Position numbers and translations under genes: made by a program. 64,000 nucleotides of DNA from Neonectria sp. B-13. Its lineage: Eukaryota; Ascomycota; Sordariomycetes; Hypocreales; Nectriaceae. Shown here in pieces: positions 34,566 to 45,292 of this stretch (the stretch's first letter is position 1; each line of letters opens with the position of its first letter). The DNA is taken from the NCBI GenBank assembly GCA_002682825.1, contig NOKP01000002.1:496001-560000 (forward strand). The letters run 5' to 3'. The notes under the pieces were generated by a model. It was given only the letters and a program-made list of their open reading frames with translations. It made no database searches and had not been told where the DNA came from.

Positions 34566-36069
34566 CTAACTTACATCTCCTTGACTGAGAATTATGGCCC
34601 GTCCCAAGCAATGCGGAGATGCGTCTTCCTGTACTGGAACCAAATTGGCTTCTGGCATGCGGCGCGTATGAACAACCTGAAGTGGGACCTCGCAGTCAAT
34701 CTTTTCGGCATAGGCACCATTGATACGTTTCCGAAGCATTATCGAATAAAATCTAGCGACTAATTTGCTGCAAAAAGTCGGCTGGAATCTCTGTACCGAG
34801 TTGATGGGGGTACGAATAGATGTGACCCATGTACCATTCTCGCCTCCGCTCTCTGAGGGATTCTCTGCCGAGGAAGACGCGGAAGAGGTCCTGAACACTT
34901 CATTGCTAGAAGCCGAGCGTTCAGTCTCGATTGAAGTGTTACCGTTGAAGTGGGATAAGGAATCGGATTGGCGTGCCGCCCGGTTCTCGACTTGATCGTC
35001 TGGGGGCAGCCACGTCCATTTGAGGTTTTGGTACTTTGATTCGCCAACCTTTAGCACGTCGTCGTGCAATCGTAAGAGACCGTCGTCGGTCAGTAACGTC
35101 TGTTTGGGGACACAAGAGAGGCTCTTCGCGGAGTAGTACGTCTTTGCACGAAGCGCCGACGAAACAGTGAAAGAGAGATTGTGCAAAAGATGGAGTGAAG
35201 GGGAAGCAGCGTCAAATTTTTTGCGAAGGACGATGTCTGTGGTAACGTTGACGTTCTCAGAACTGTAAACAAGTGCGTCCGGTTCTTCGGTAACCACTGT
35301 CAGGGTTCCGAGACGACGTCCAAACAGATATTTCCGTAGCTGCCGTTCGACTCTTGTGATGAACTCTCCGGGGAAGCTCAAGATATGAGTTGGCGGTTGC
35401 ACTTCCGTGTATGGCAGGAAATCAATGTCCTTTTTTGCCTCAGCGGTGACTGGATTGCCGACTCCTAATCCATCAGATTTTCGAAAAGTGACAATGACCC
35501 GCAAGAAGTACGTGATGGCAGCTTCCGGTCTCGGGACCAGATCAAATTTATCGGAATAGGAATTTTGCCGATTGAATGATGGGGGAAGGCGTTGACAAAG
35601 CATCGGCAGCTCCTCGTTACCGCTTGCTTCTGGCATAATTAACTGAAAAGGGAAGCTATAGGTGCGCCGAGAACCTAGAGCTTCAACGTCATGGACTGGA
35701 TATCCAACATCTAAGAACTGCCTTCGGTCACTCGACTATGCCGGGCAAAGGGGTATGGGCAAACCAACAGTCCAGGTTGACCGAGACCCAGTGCGATCAC
35801 GGATGCCCGGATCCGTGGGGATTATAAATGCCCGTTGCAGACCTATGGTTTTGTCAAACAGAGCACAGATGAGGGTAACATCCGCCGAGCGCACCTATGA
35901 AGCGGATCTCCACTCGAGTAATGGAGAGCGCCGACTTGGAGGTAAGCAGGATCTGTCCTTCCAGCGAGTAGCCTGGCCGAAGCGGCCCGGCCTCCGTCCG
36001 GCATACACCGCACTCAAAAACCTCGATGTCCAACCCAACGTCTTCATGGTCTCTCAGATTGCGTGCCAT
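34566..36069 (-). CDS. Arrestin-like protein (alpha-arrestin / ART family)
   Basis: Alpha-arrestins are adaptors that bring ubiquitin ligases to plasma-membrane transporters for endocytosis. Three exons (35895-36069, 35769-35842, 34566-35717) give 466 aa in frame; the second intron is inferred to skip a TAG. The N-terminal arrestin fold starts MARNLRDHEDVGLDIEVFECG and continues RPGYSLEGQILLTSKSALSITRVEIRFIG. TYSFPFQLIMP and LPPSFN are the conserved FPF..LP..LPPS elements. The C-terminal arrestin fold includes LHLLHNLSFTVSSALRAKTYYSAK and CEVPLQVVHTRR. A Ser-rich loop (SNEVFRTSSASSSAENPSESG) may be phosphorylated. No PPxY motif for Rsp5 binding is obvious. It sits between the second bZIP and ACR3, so it may control a transporter of the island (inference). 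Confidence 0.82.
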
Positions 36070-37943
36070 CGTACAAAGCATGTGCGGTCATGGAGCAAAG
36101 AAGAGGTTCTCGCTGAGATGGTAGAGAACTTCGGAGTTCGGGGCACGTTTTGCTGGCAGTAGTCATGGTATAATTGTGGTCACGCGCATTCGTAGTGGGG
36201 CGGTCGAGTGATGTCTCCAATATCCCCGACCAAGACATCAGGGAGTCTGGGGAAGCATGAGAGAAGGCCGGAAAGAGCGGTACGGGTCAGTCGCCGTTGC
36301 TGTGCCGCCAAAGAATTCGAGTCGGGATTCTTAGAAAGCCCTCTGATGGAGCTGTCACGCAGTCTCGCCCATTGGCCAGAATATTGTGTGCGATGAGAGG
36401 AACTTGCGCTAAACCAAATTCTTGTAAATGGTGGCTTTCCTGTGATCTGTCATGATCTAGGCAAGCCCCCGCACCACAGCGAACTCCTATGCTTTTTTAC
36501 GAAATGAGCAATTTAGAATCCCTCATGTACTAGACCTTATCGTTTACTCTGCAACTCCTACAGTGTTCGTGATATTTTCTTCTGGTGAACAGGGCCTTTT
36601 GATTTTAAAGGTATTATGAATGTGAATGCAGGGAGTGTCCTGGAAAAGAAGTCTGAGGAGAGCAAGGTCAGAGACGGGCAGCACAGCGGGATCGATGAGG
36701 GCCGGGATCGTACATTGTTGCTTGGAAACCGGGGGGACCGAGGTCCTGGGTGGAAGTATAGTTGCCCGACCCCTCGGTGGTCGGGGCAGAGATGGTCGAG
36801 ATGTCGGAGGTAAGGGTCCAGGTCGAGTCAACAGGACTGGCATAAGTACGTCCGTAGGTTAGCGAGCGACCGAGCGACGACGAGGTGAAGGATGAGCCCA
36901 CTACTTCACTCCGTGCAACCGGCTACAACATTCACACCAACGCCGAGTGGCATGGAAGTGACGACAGTCGCGGCTAGCAGAGTATCGCTAGCTTGTAGCA
37001 CAGCGCCGGCTCAACTTCATCCGCTGAGACAAGACAGCGCATCCACTTCTCGACCTGACCAGGGATGCCGATGGATCCCCATATTTATTGCGAAACTTCG
37101 CAACAAAAGTGGGCCGCCTCCTGGCGCTGAACTGTCAAGCTGGGCGCCGAACTCCATCCTCCCTGGATGGCTTCATTGCGCAACGAAACCATGAACGGGA
37201 CAGGCACGGCAGCCGCGCATGCGAAGAATTCTCGCCACATATCAGAGGATGAAGTACTCGAGGCACGAGACCTGGCAAGGAAAGGCGAACAACGACTTGT
37301 CACACTTTGTGATGGATAAAGACTCGTAGAAGCTCTTGATTTCTATCTAATTGAGGGCTCATGACAGCTCCTTTATGCACAGATCGCTTCCAATTTCGCC
37401 CGCTTCGAGCTCCTCTTCATTTGCGCCCAGACGCATACGAACGAATTCAATATCTGCTCGGTCCACTCTGTCATCAACCACGGCAGCGGGAGACTTCGCA
37501 GCCATCAATGACCGCCATCATCAAGAGAACAATTCTTACCGTGAACACCCAGTTCAACTCCAGGATCGTACGAGAATATCATACATCTGTGGCAACTTGC
37601 CCGATCTGGGCAGCCACACAAATATGATCCCCCCGGTGATTGACTGCTACTTCCCGCTAGATCGGGTATGGGCTACAGAATATTATGAACAGTGCGTCTA
37701 CATGGCTCTATCAATGCCTCACCACACCTGTGTCATTCACGCTCGCGAGAGTAAAAATATAGAGGAAACATTAACATTGTCTGATGAACTAAAGTACAGG
37801 ACAAGACCAACCACTTTCTCAGCATCTTGACAATAAGAAAATGTCTATTGTATCGCCTCCATAGATTGCCTGCGTAAATATCGCCGACTTGTCCAGCACT
37901 TTTGGCTTGCCACCCCTTGGTTTAGCCGTCATGGTAGCCCTTT
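36070..37943. other. Intergenic, 1.9 kb, no supported gene
   Basis: Several 60-160-codon open frames exist here (for example 37361-37627 plus, 36668-36901 minus). None has a recognisable family, clean splice logic or compositional support. A 68-codon plus frame from 37624 (MIPPVIDCYFPLDRVW) is a possible small gene fragment, at low confidence. A 20-bp word at 37330-37349 matches 22900-22919 exactly. Confidence 0.4.
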
Positions 37944-39307
37944 TCAACTCTCCCAGGCCCATCTCTTCCGTATCCATCGCATTAAGTATACCAGGCCGAG
38001 AAGGACGGGCACCTCAATAAGTGGTCCAACAGTGGCCGCGAGGGCTTGATCGCTGTCGGGCCCAAAAGTCGCAACAGCAATAGCAATGGCCAGTTCGAAA
38101 TTGTTACTTGAAGCGGTAAAACTTTGCGTGACGGCTAGAGGATAGTTAAAGCCGAGACGATGAGCAATGAAGAGAGTGACGAAAAAGATAGACATAAAGT
38201 AGACCACGAGCGGGGCGGCAACGCGGACCACAGACACTATTTGGTGGACCACCTGACGCCCCTGCGAGGCAAATAGGACGAGAATGGTATACAATAAACC
38301 AATCAAAGACCAGGGGGCAGCGTATCTGAGGAATACGCGTTCGTACCAGTCAGGCCCAGCCGTTAGGCGTATTGTAAAGCGGGTGATGATAGCAGCTGCG
38401 AGTGGAATTCCGAGGAATACTGCAACGCTCGTAGCGACTACCTCGTACGAGACATCATGAACACCGCTCTCCTGACTGATGATGCGGATAAAGAAAACGG
38501 CGAGAGGTGCGGTGATGACCATCTGGAGGATCGAGTTGATCGCGACGAGTATAGCGCAGTACTCGTTATCGCCACCGGCCAAGCCGTTCCAAATGAGGAC
38601 CTGCGACGTTGTATGTTAGTTGCTGAAGCCGCTCTCGGGTCAAGAGGAGGATGTGGTTGGGGTACAAACCATGGCGATGCATCTCCCAAGGCCAACCAGA
38701 ATTAAACCGATACGTAACCCGCTCTCATCGGGAAGGAAGGCCCATGCGAGACCAAGCTAAGTAAGTGGGTGTTACTAGAAAAGAACTAAAGAAGTTATAT
38801 CACAGCAGGGAGGAGGAGACGTAACTTACCATGAGGAAAGGAGCCACCACCCAATTGACGAAGATGCTAAACATGATCTGCTTCCACATAGAGCGGTGTG
38901 CTAGAAGCTGGTGTAACGACTCGTATCGGACTTTGCATAGAATCGGGTACATCATGACGAGGAGGCCGACGGCTGCACGTAAACATTCAGCTCCTGCACA
39001 CAGCCCAGCAGGCAGAGAGGACAGATGCGGATTACTTACCAATCGGCACGGACACGCCAACGAATTTGCCCTTTTGTAACGCTGGCCCCGTTGAGGGCAC
39101 AAAATTGCCCAAGATGATGCCAATTGCCATAGCGAGCAATATCCAGAGGGCGAGGAAACGATCGAGCCATCCAAGCGCCTTAAACGCTGATACCGAATCT
39201 GTTTCATCGATCTTATTCTGGCTCTCGATGTCGGGCTTGGATTTGACCGCGGCAGATTCCCCCCCCGCAGATGTCATGTCGTGCTGGTGTTTAGATTCTG
39301 CCGACAT
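37944..39307 (-). CDS. ACR3: ACR3-type arsenite efflux permease
   Basis: This plasma-membrane carrier exports arsenite. Four exons (39040-39307, 38830-38972, 38670-38756, 37944-38600) give 384 aa, the usual size for ACR3. The hydrophilic N-terminus (MSAESKHQHDMTSAGGES) is followed by about ten transmembrane helices. Recognisable segments are ALGWLDRFLALWILLAMAIG, VGLLVMMYPILCKVRYE, VNWVVAPFLM, GLILVGLGRCIAMV with the catalytically important Cys of ACR3 proteins, LIWNGLAGGDNEYCAILVA, and the Glu-bearing SFTASSNNFELAIAIAVATFG. Downstream in the island are the arrestin, a bZIP and the methyltransferase. The promoter contains repeated elements (39421-39760), so expression is probably tightly regulated, presumably by arsenic. 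Confidence 0.95.
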
Positions 39308-39420
39308 GATTTCGTGAATAGACTTGGGCTTTGCACGGTTGGTGTCGTCTGCTGCTGTTGCCGTAGTGTCAATATCAAGACAGGAAGCTTTAGGTAAAGA
39401 TAATGAATTTAATCATTGCT

Positions 39421-39760
39421 GTCGGGCATGATTCCAGTACTTATAAGAACCAACAGTCCTTTGTGCACTCCAGGGATAATTGGAATTTGCTCAGTGCACA
39501 CAAGGGTTATCCAATCATAGCCAAGACATGACAGGCTCCCAGCTCACGTCAGGTACATAAGATTGAGTAGAGTCCGTGATTGCCGCAACTGCCATAATCC
39601 AATCATATACGGGACATGACAGGCTCCCGGCCCACATTAAGTTCATACGAAAAAGTGAGACCTACGTCAGGTATCCGGGTCTGAATACGGAGTATGAGTA
39701 TTAACCACATATTCTACCCAATCAAGTCCGGGGCATGACAGGCTCCGAGTCCACGCTTAG
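39421..39760. promoter_or_regulatory. Repeated regulatory elements upstream of ACR3
   Basis: Three diverged copies begin with CCAATCA at 39511, 39599 and 39718. Each continues to CATGACAGGCTCC after 7-8 bases (near 39527, 39614 and 39734). A partial copy (GGGCATGATTCC) lies near 39424. The word ACGTCAGGTA also occurs twice (39546-39555 and 39664-39673) and contains the ACGTCA half of a CRE/bZIP site. They lie 110-450 bp upstream of the ACR3 start and on the other side face the ACR2-like frame. They are likely binding sites for the island's bZIP factors (inference). Confidence 0.65.
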
Positions 39761-39906
39761 GGGCGATAGAAAAAGGCAACAGTCCCTTTCGCACGATGCG
39801 TTGCTGGAAACATGCACAGCACCTGTCGAGAGTTGCAAACCTCCCTCACTCGCAAAGCACGTTCGTTTTAGTTGGAGGGCTGACTCCCACATTGATTGGC
39901 ACAAGA

Positions 39907-40182
39907 ATGGCATCGACGCAGCAGGACGGCAGCACCGCACCATGGCATGCGGCGTACCTAGCTCCACGGCAGGGCCAGCCGGGAAGCATCACGCGCGAGG
40001 AAGTGCTGGAGATGTTGAAGGGAGGCGACAGCGTTCCCGGAAGGGGCTTTGTTCTCGTCGATGAAAAGCATGGCGAATATGCGGGTAGGACTCTTCTTGA
40101 AGTGGAGATAGCAAGACGAGAGCCTTGGTTAATAGAGGTAGTCAGACGGTTGTTGAATAGATGCAAGATGATTAGGATCTAG
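39907..40182 (+). CDS. Truncated rhodanese/Cdc25-type (ACR2-like) reading frame
   Basis: ACR2-type arsenate reductases reduce As(V) to As(III), which ACR3 then exports, and in fungi they often sit beside ACR3. This 91-aa frame starts MASTQQDGSTAPWHAAYLAP. It contains SITREEVLEMLKGGDSVPGRGFVLVDEK, matching the start of that fold (REEV..ML..GD..PGRDFVLVD). The expected GGTI.GS segment and the HC-x5-R catalytic loop are absent; instead the frame runs into ARREPWLIEVVRRLLNR and stops. It is therefore either a decayed arsenate reductase or a different small rhodanese-derived protein. The start is the ATG at 39907; the frame is open further upstream. It is divergent from ACR3 across the repeated promoter. 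Confidence 0.5.
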   Translation: MASTQQDGSTAPWHAAYLAPRQGQPGSITREEVLEMLKGGDSVPGRGFVLVDEKHGEYAGRTLLEVEIARREPWLIEVVRRLLNRCKMIRI

Positions 40183-41560
40183 TGACAAGCGGAACACATT
40201 GTTGATCTGTTGATTTCTCCTCTCAGAAGGAGCTGGCCACGATAGTAAAGAACGCAATTTTCAACACAGTATTGGTACCTCTATCAACTCAATGCCGCAT
40301 AATACCGGATCGATGCTTATGTTATTTATCGTATTTATGTCATGTATGGGGGGGTTTGCGATCCTTCAGCTATCATAGACCGGTGGCTTCTTGACTAGGA
40401 CTGAACGAATCTTACATTCATCTCAGAGTGTATTCGCATTAGATAGACATATATAGAGGGTATGGCAACGTTAAGGGACTCGCTTCATATCACTCTTTGG
40501 CTAGGTAGCTGAAGTCCTACTTATTCTCATGGGCTTACACATTCACAACAGTGTGAAAGGCCCTACCCGATGGCAGAGTACCGATAACTTGGCTAGTCTT
40601 TAGATAGAGTAAATATCTTGTTATGCATACTCGGCCACAGCTTCGATAAAACCCTCGCCTCCATTATAGCATGATCCCTGAAAGACCGGAGTCACCGCCC
40701 CTTTTACCTTGCATAGTGGTTGCGCTGTGTGTCGCCAACGGGGGAGGGTGGGTGTTGGTACTGCATTCTGGGCAGGCTTCACTGCTAAGGGAATATCGAG
40801 GAAGGCGTGGAATAGAGAGTATGCCTTACCATCAGCAGCTGTCATCATTGACTCGCTGCATTGGCAATCTTGAGTGCAGCTATAAAGCCCACGAAATTTC
40901 CAGTTATTCCAATCTCTCAACAGCCGTCTCTCAAACCTATCGTCACACGTTCCTATGATCGATATTATGAGCGCTCAGCAGTGTCTTATTGCCACCCTGT
41001 CTGCTTCCAAGCAAGTCTTGAAGGAGCCATTCGTGGATGGAGAGGAATTGGCAACTAAGATTCTTCCTGGTATTCGGCAACAGAAGACACGGATGCCCCT
41101 GACGAAGCACTGGACATAAAAAAGCAGCGAATAGAAGGTAAAACGCGACATGTAGGTATGAAAGCTCTTTTATTTGCGGTGATAAATCTAATATATTTAG
41201 CAGTAAAGCGTTTAAAAGAAAAACCCTTTAGAGACTCGCTACCTACACCATAGAAGGCGGGCTCCTTTATCGAAGGGATGTTGAAAATCATGCGGGAAGA
41301 GAGGCTTGTTCGCGAGGAGAATTACCAGATTTCCTTTGACGCCTCTTTATACTTAACCAATTGCATTAAGTCCCCGAGATGGCCTCATTGAGTGCCTAGT
41401 CATACTTGATACACCGACGAAGGGAAACGGACCAACGGAGTAAAACAGAAAAGAAGAGAAACGTGACAAAAGTCATAAGATAGATAATACCGCTTGATAC
41501 AAATTTCCAAGATTCGCTCCACTGTACCACGCCACGCTGCTCAGTCTCAGCGCGACACCG
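40183..41560. other. Intergenic, 1.4 kb
   Basis: I see no supported gene. A 54-codon frame starts at about 40956 (MIDIMSAQQCLIATLSASKQ) and reads like protein but stops after LTKHWT. It could be a remnant of a larger gene. Sequence between 41150 and 41230 is AT-rich and may be a small decayed repeat. Confidence 0.4.
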
Positions 41561-43309
41561 TCAATTTGCCACCTTGTTGGCTGAAGCCTCTTTGAGCTCC
41601 TCCTTCTCGCGGTTCCATTCCACCTCGAAGTCTGTGACAATGTCCTTGAACTCTTGCTTCACCGCCTGCGCCCATGAAACACCTCGTCGAAGTCCCGGGG
41701 TGTTGGCATCATTGCCCCTCCGGGCCTTGATGTCCTCGGGGAATAGGCTCCAGAAAACATCTGTGACAGCGTCCCTCAGATTATCACTTCCGCTCTCACT
41801 TCTGTCTCTGGCACCAAGGTTTCCCGTATTTTCACCACCATCAGGCTCTGGCACGCCTCCTCGCGATCGGGTCCAAATTTGGATGCGGCTTTTGATCTTT
41901 CCAGCCTCTTGTGCAATCTTTCCAGTCTCTTGTACCACCTTCCTCGCTCCTATTGCAGCGCCGGCTCCCAATGATCTTCTTGGCCGCTTTTTGTCTTTGC
42001 CCATTGCCGACTCCTCGGTCGGAGCCAACGTGTTCGCCCCCTCCAGTTTGTCCTCAAAGCCCGGCGAGGTTGGTGAGACAGCAGTCTCTGTAACGGATAC
42101 AACGGTTTTCTGCTGTATTTCAGTCGAAAAATCCCCCGTGGCCTCGTCGATGGAGCATGTCTCTTTTGTAGAGATGGAACTCCTCAGCTTCGCCGATGAA
42201 AAGTCGCACATGGATTTGATATTCTTGTACGCAGCAGCAGAGAGTTTCCAAACCTCGCCATCTTTCGACTCGTAGGCAGGGATCCGAACAAAGGTTTCCA
42301 TGACCTCGACCGTGTCGATAACCATCTCCCTCGAGGCACGAAACCACTCCCTGTGACCGCCCCCGCACTGTTCGCATTCCACAATGGCGAGGTTGTGGTG
42401 GCGAAGCACGGTCTGAACAAGCTTCTCAGCCTTATGGGCCGCAAAAAAGGGTCCATCGCGGGTTTCGTGAATAATTTCTGCGTTGACCCCGTAGCAGTTG
42501 CCTGACTGGTTGAGTCTCTTTCTGGCGGTAGTTCTTGTCCACCCAATTTTGAACAGCCCCTCCTCAGTTTTGTGCCCGAGAACATAGACAATTCCGTGTT
42601 CTTTTTGAATCGCAGTCAGAGGTTTGTAGATCTCGGAGAAGACTGGCGCGTGGTCCCGTAGCGATCCTTTCCGCACAAGGCTTGCCACGCCAACTCCGAT
42701 GATCCTCTGAGCCGCGCTAGTGTGACCACCGTCGGGATTGCGAACGGCGTTGGTGTGGCTGGAGGTTGTGATGGTCATGGTGGAGAACTCGTCTGTGACG
42801 GACTCGACGTGGACATTATCCAGTTGGTGGTTAAATTCCGATTCCGGTTCGGGCCGCTTTGTTTCACCGGGTGCGGTACTGGAAGTTGGCGTCGTAGGGA
42901 CTCCATCAAGAGACTTGCGACCTCCTTCGTCCTCATCAACGCTGACTGTGGGAGGTTGATAGGCTGTTGGAGCAATGGTCACCACAAGATTTGCTTTCCA
43001 TTCCCGGAAGGCCTTTGTAACCCTTGGCCCATGCTTATGGCAGTGAGAAGCAATGAGAAAGGTCTCAATGCGTGCGAGGAACTCATCGGTGTCGGGCCAC
43101 TCCTTCATGAGATTGAACTCGTCCAAAAGAGCTTTGGCTCGCCCTGGCAGATGAGGACGTATCGAGCACGGTGCGTTCGACACCTTGGCCCACTCTGGAC
43201 ATTTTCCGAACAGTGAGTTCTCTGAATCTAGGCAAATGGCCATGCGCGAGTGAATCGCAAACAGTTTCTTGAGCACAGGATGCTCAGATGGAATTTTGCT
43301 CGTAGCCAT
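41561..43309 (-). CDS. T5orf172 / GIY-YIG-superfamily domain protein, 582 aa
   Basis: A single exon encodes this. A Pro/Thr/Glu-rich N-terminal third precedes the T5orf172 (MUG113-like) domain at about residues 235-345: GIVYVLGHKTEEGLFKIGWT, then ARKRLNQSGNCYG, HKAEKLVQTVLRHHNL and a zinc-like CEQCGGGHREWF. These match the Y..G, KIG.T..., H..E..(V/I).... pattern of this nuclease-related family, which is widespread in filamentous fungi. The C-terminal 200 residues are charged and low in order, with repeats of ETGKIAQEAGKI and a basic KKRPRRS patch resembling a nuclear signal. Catalytic activity is not established for the fungal proteins. There is no sign of truncation. Confidence 0.85.
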   Translation of the reverse strand: MATSKIPSEHPVLKKLFAIHSRMAICLDSENSLFGKCPEWAKVSNAPCSIRPHLPGRAKALLDEFNLMKEWPDTDEFLARIETFLIASHCHKHGPRVTKAFREWKANLVVTIAPTAYQPPTVSVDEDEGGRKSLDGVPTTPTSSTAPGETKRPEPESEFNHQLDNVHVESVTDEFSTMTITTSSHTNAVRNPDGGHTSAAQRIIGVGVASLVRKGSLRDHAPVFSEIYKPLTAIQKEHGIVYVLGHKTEEGLFKIGWTRTTARKRLNQSGNCYGVNAEIIHETRDGPFFAAHKAEKLVQTVLRHHNLAIVECEQCGGGHREWFRASREMVIDTVEVMETFVRIPAYESKDGEVWKLSAAAYKNIKSMCDFSSAKLRSSISTKETCSIDEATGDFSTEIQQKTVVSVTETAVSPTSPGFEDKLEGANTLAPTEESAMGKDKKRPRRSLGAGAAIGARKVVQETGKIAQEAGKIKSRIQIWTRSRGGVPEPDGGENTGNLGARDRSESGSDNLRDAVTDVFWSLFPEDIKARRGNDANTPGLRRGVSWAQAVKQEFKDIVTDFEVEWNREKEELKEASANKVAN

Positions 43310-45292
43310 GTTGAGGGCAGTGGTGCAACGAAATTCGAGATGTCAGCATGTAAGTATAATGACGACGCCAGAGTCGAGCAACGGGAGGGGAGGCAGCGTG
43401 GATGGGCGATCAAGTTAACTAAGTACTCATCCTTCCAAGACACAGCTGAGAGTGGCGCAGTACCAAAGCAAGTCAGAGCCCACCATCTCCATCGTGATGT
43501 GACCTTCACTATGCAGTTGGTTCGTTGTGCATATTGTTGACCTTCCTAATATAGATGGGATCTCCGCAGCGGCCCAAGTCAACCAATGGAATGGCTCCGC
43601 AGCAGTGCTCTCATCAACCAACATCGTCCAGCTGAACACACGGCCCCGCCTCCTTTTCAGCCCGCAGGAATCTAAATTAAGCGATGCCGAGAGTTCCTGA
43701 ACTGACGGACACAGCTCCTAGAAGAAGACGCAAGACCGGGCGGCCCATAAGTGCTAACTAATAGGCTGATGAAGCAGCAGAGCACGACCGCCGTCTTTGC
43801 AATCAAGCATAAGGGCCTGGTATTCTTTAGATGCCAAGAGTCGGGCACTTCATGTGTGTTGAATTGTAGGTATGGATGAGTTAAAGGATACTTGAACAGA
43901 GCAAAAGGGAAGAGGAAACGCCCCGTACTAAATAAATATGTGTGTTCCACTTCCCAGCCACCACAAGATCGAACTGTCTCAGAGGTCCGGGTACCTACAT
44001 CACCAGATCTCAACAATGTGGACAGCCTGGACTGACCCCGTCGAACTCGTGGACCTTTCGCTCCCCCAACTTCTTTCAGCGAATGGCTTTTTCCACCTGG
44101 AATCGCTACCTCTCAAGGTTGAGGGATTTGTCAGAGAACAAATAATTGCTGGAATTGGGTGACTGGGCATTGTATTGGTCAGGATTCGATACTGACAGAG
44201 GCATTGGGCGCGGCTGTCGCTTTTATGGGTGGTGTTCTAGTATCGTCATCACTGTTCCAGTTGAGTTGAGGACAACAGCAACGGAAAGAATTACCAAAAG
44301 CGAGAAATCTATGTCATATTTTGCACAACGCAATTTGGACTTTGAAGTGAGATTTCTAGAAATCATTGGGAGGGCGGATCGAGGCCTCACGCTCCTTCAT
44401 CTTTACTCTGATCGGTTTATTTGCTTGCCTGAGGCTTCATTTTAAACACAGCTAAACGTGAATAGTTTTAGGCGTTACAGGCAACCTTCACCAGCCTTAG
44501 AAACGGCTTCGCTGGTTTGTGAAACTATGTTCAACTATATAATGGCAACAAGCTGCATTGTGCTAGTCCTGTTCCTTCAAAGTCAAGTCAAGTAGGGAAA
44601 GGGCAGTTCAGAAAAGAAAGTGAAGATCGGTATCTAAAATAGTATTATAGACTATTTCAAAAGTCCTTAACTTACTGGAGGAATATCTAAGCTCTACTAC
44701 CCTATCAATGACCTATGAGTTTTTACCATCAGTAAGACAATGCCCACATCGGCCATGGCTCGTATGAACGAGGCCCGCACTGACAACTCACTTCGGATAG
44801 AGGAACCATCATTACATCTTCATGTTTTGACTCCGTGAAACTCTTTTGGGTGAGTCTTGCGCTGTTTATTCACACGATAAGTCCAGACGGGGCTCTTGGT
44901 GTCGCTAAATTTAGCATTTGCTGACCAAGGCAAAATTTAGTGCGCACTACGCTGATGCATAGTGGCAAGCTGGCTTATGTACTGAATGTGACACCAAATC
45001 TGGCAGCAAGCACCAACAATTCTTAGCCACAACAGTACGGGACAATTTACAGCAAGCAGGTTCTCTAAACATCCGCCACTGTAGAGGGCCGACCTGCTTT
45101 GTATCTGAACATGTGACATCCTTGGGAAATGATTAATCGGCGAAGCGGTTCACACCTACGTTTCGGAGCACCAATAGGGCTGTGCTGCTGTCTTGACCTC
45201 ACGATTGGAAATTATTATAGTCCACGAATACCCACCGTTCGCAACCGCACCCGTCGTCAAGGAACAGCAAATTCTCGACAACATGAACAGCT
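43310..45292. other. Intergenic, 2.0 kb
   Basis: Only short open frames (60-115 codons) on both strands are present, for example 43672-44016 minus and 43938-44162 plus. None has motif support or good splice partners, so I call no gene. I saw no clear repeat or RNA gene. Confidence 0.45.

Noticed and set aside
35662..36162. 166-codon plus-strand frame
   Set aside because: It is antisense to the first two arrestin exons and has no motif.
36668..36901. Ser/Thr-rich 77-codon minus-strand frame, possibly a wall protein
   Set aside because: There is no signal peptide or anchor, and upstream stops prevent a sensible first exon.
41574..42275. 233-codon plus-strand open frame
   Set aside because: It lies wholly antisense to the T5orf172 gene. 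Its Ser/Pro/Leu-rich translation is the usual shadow of a GC-biased coding strand.
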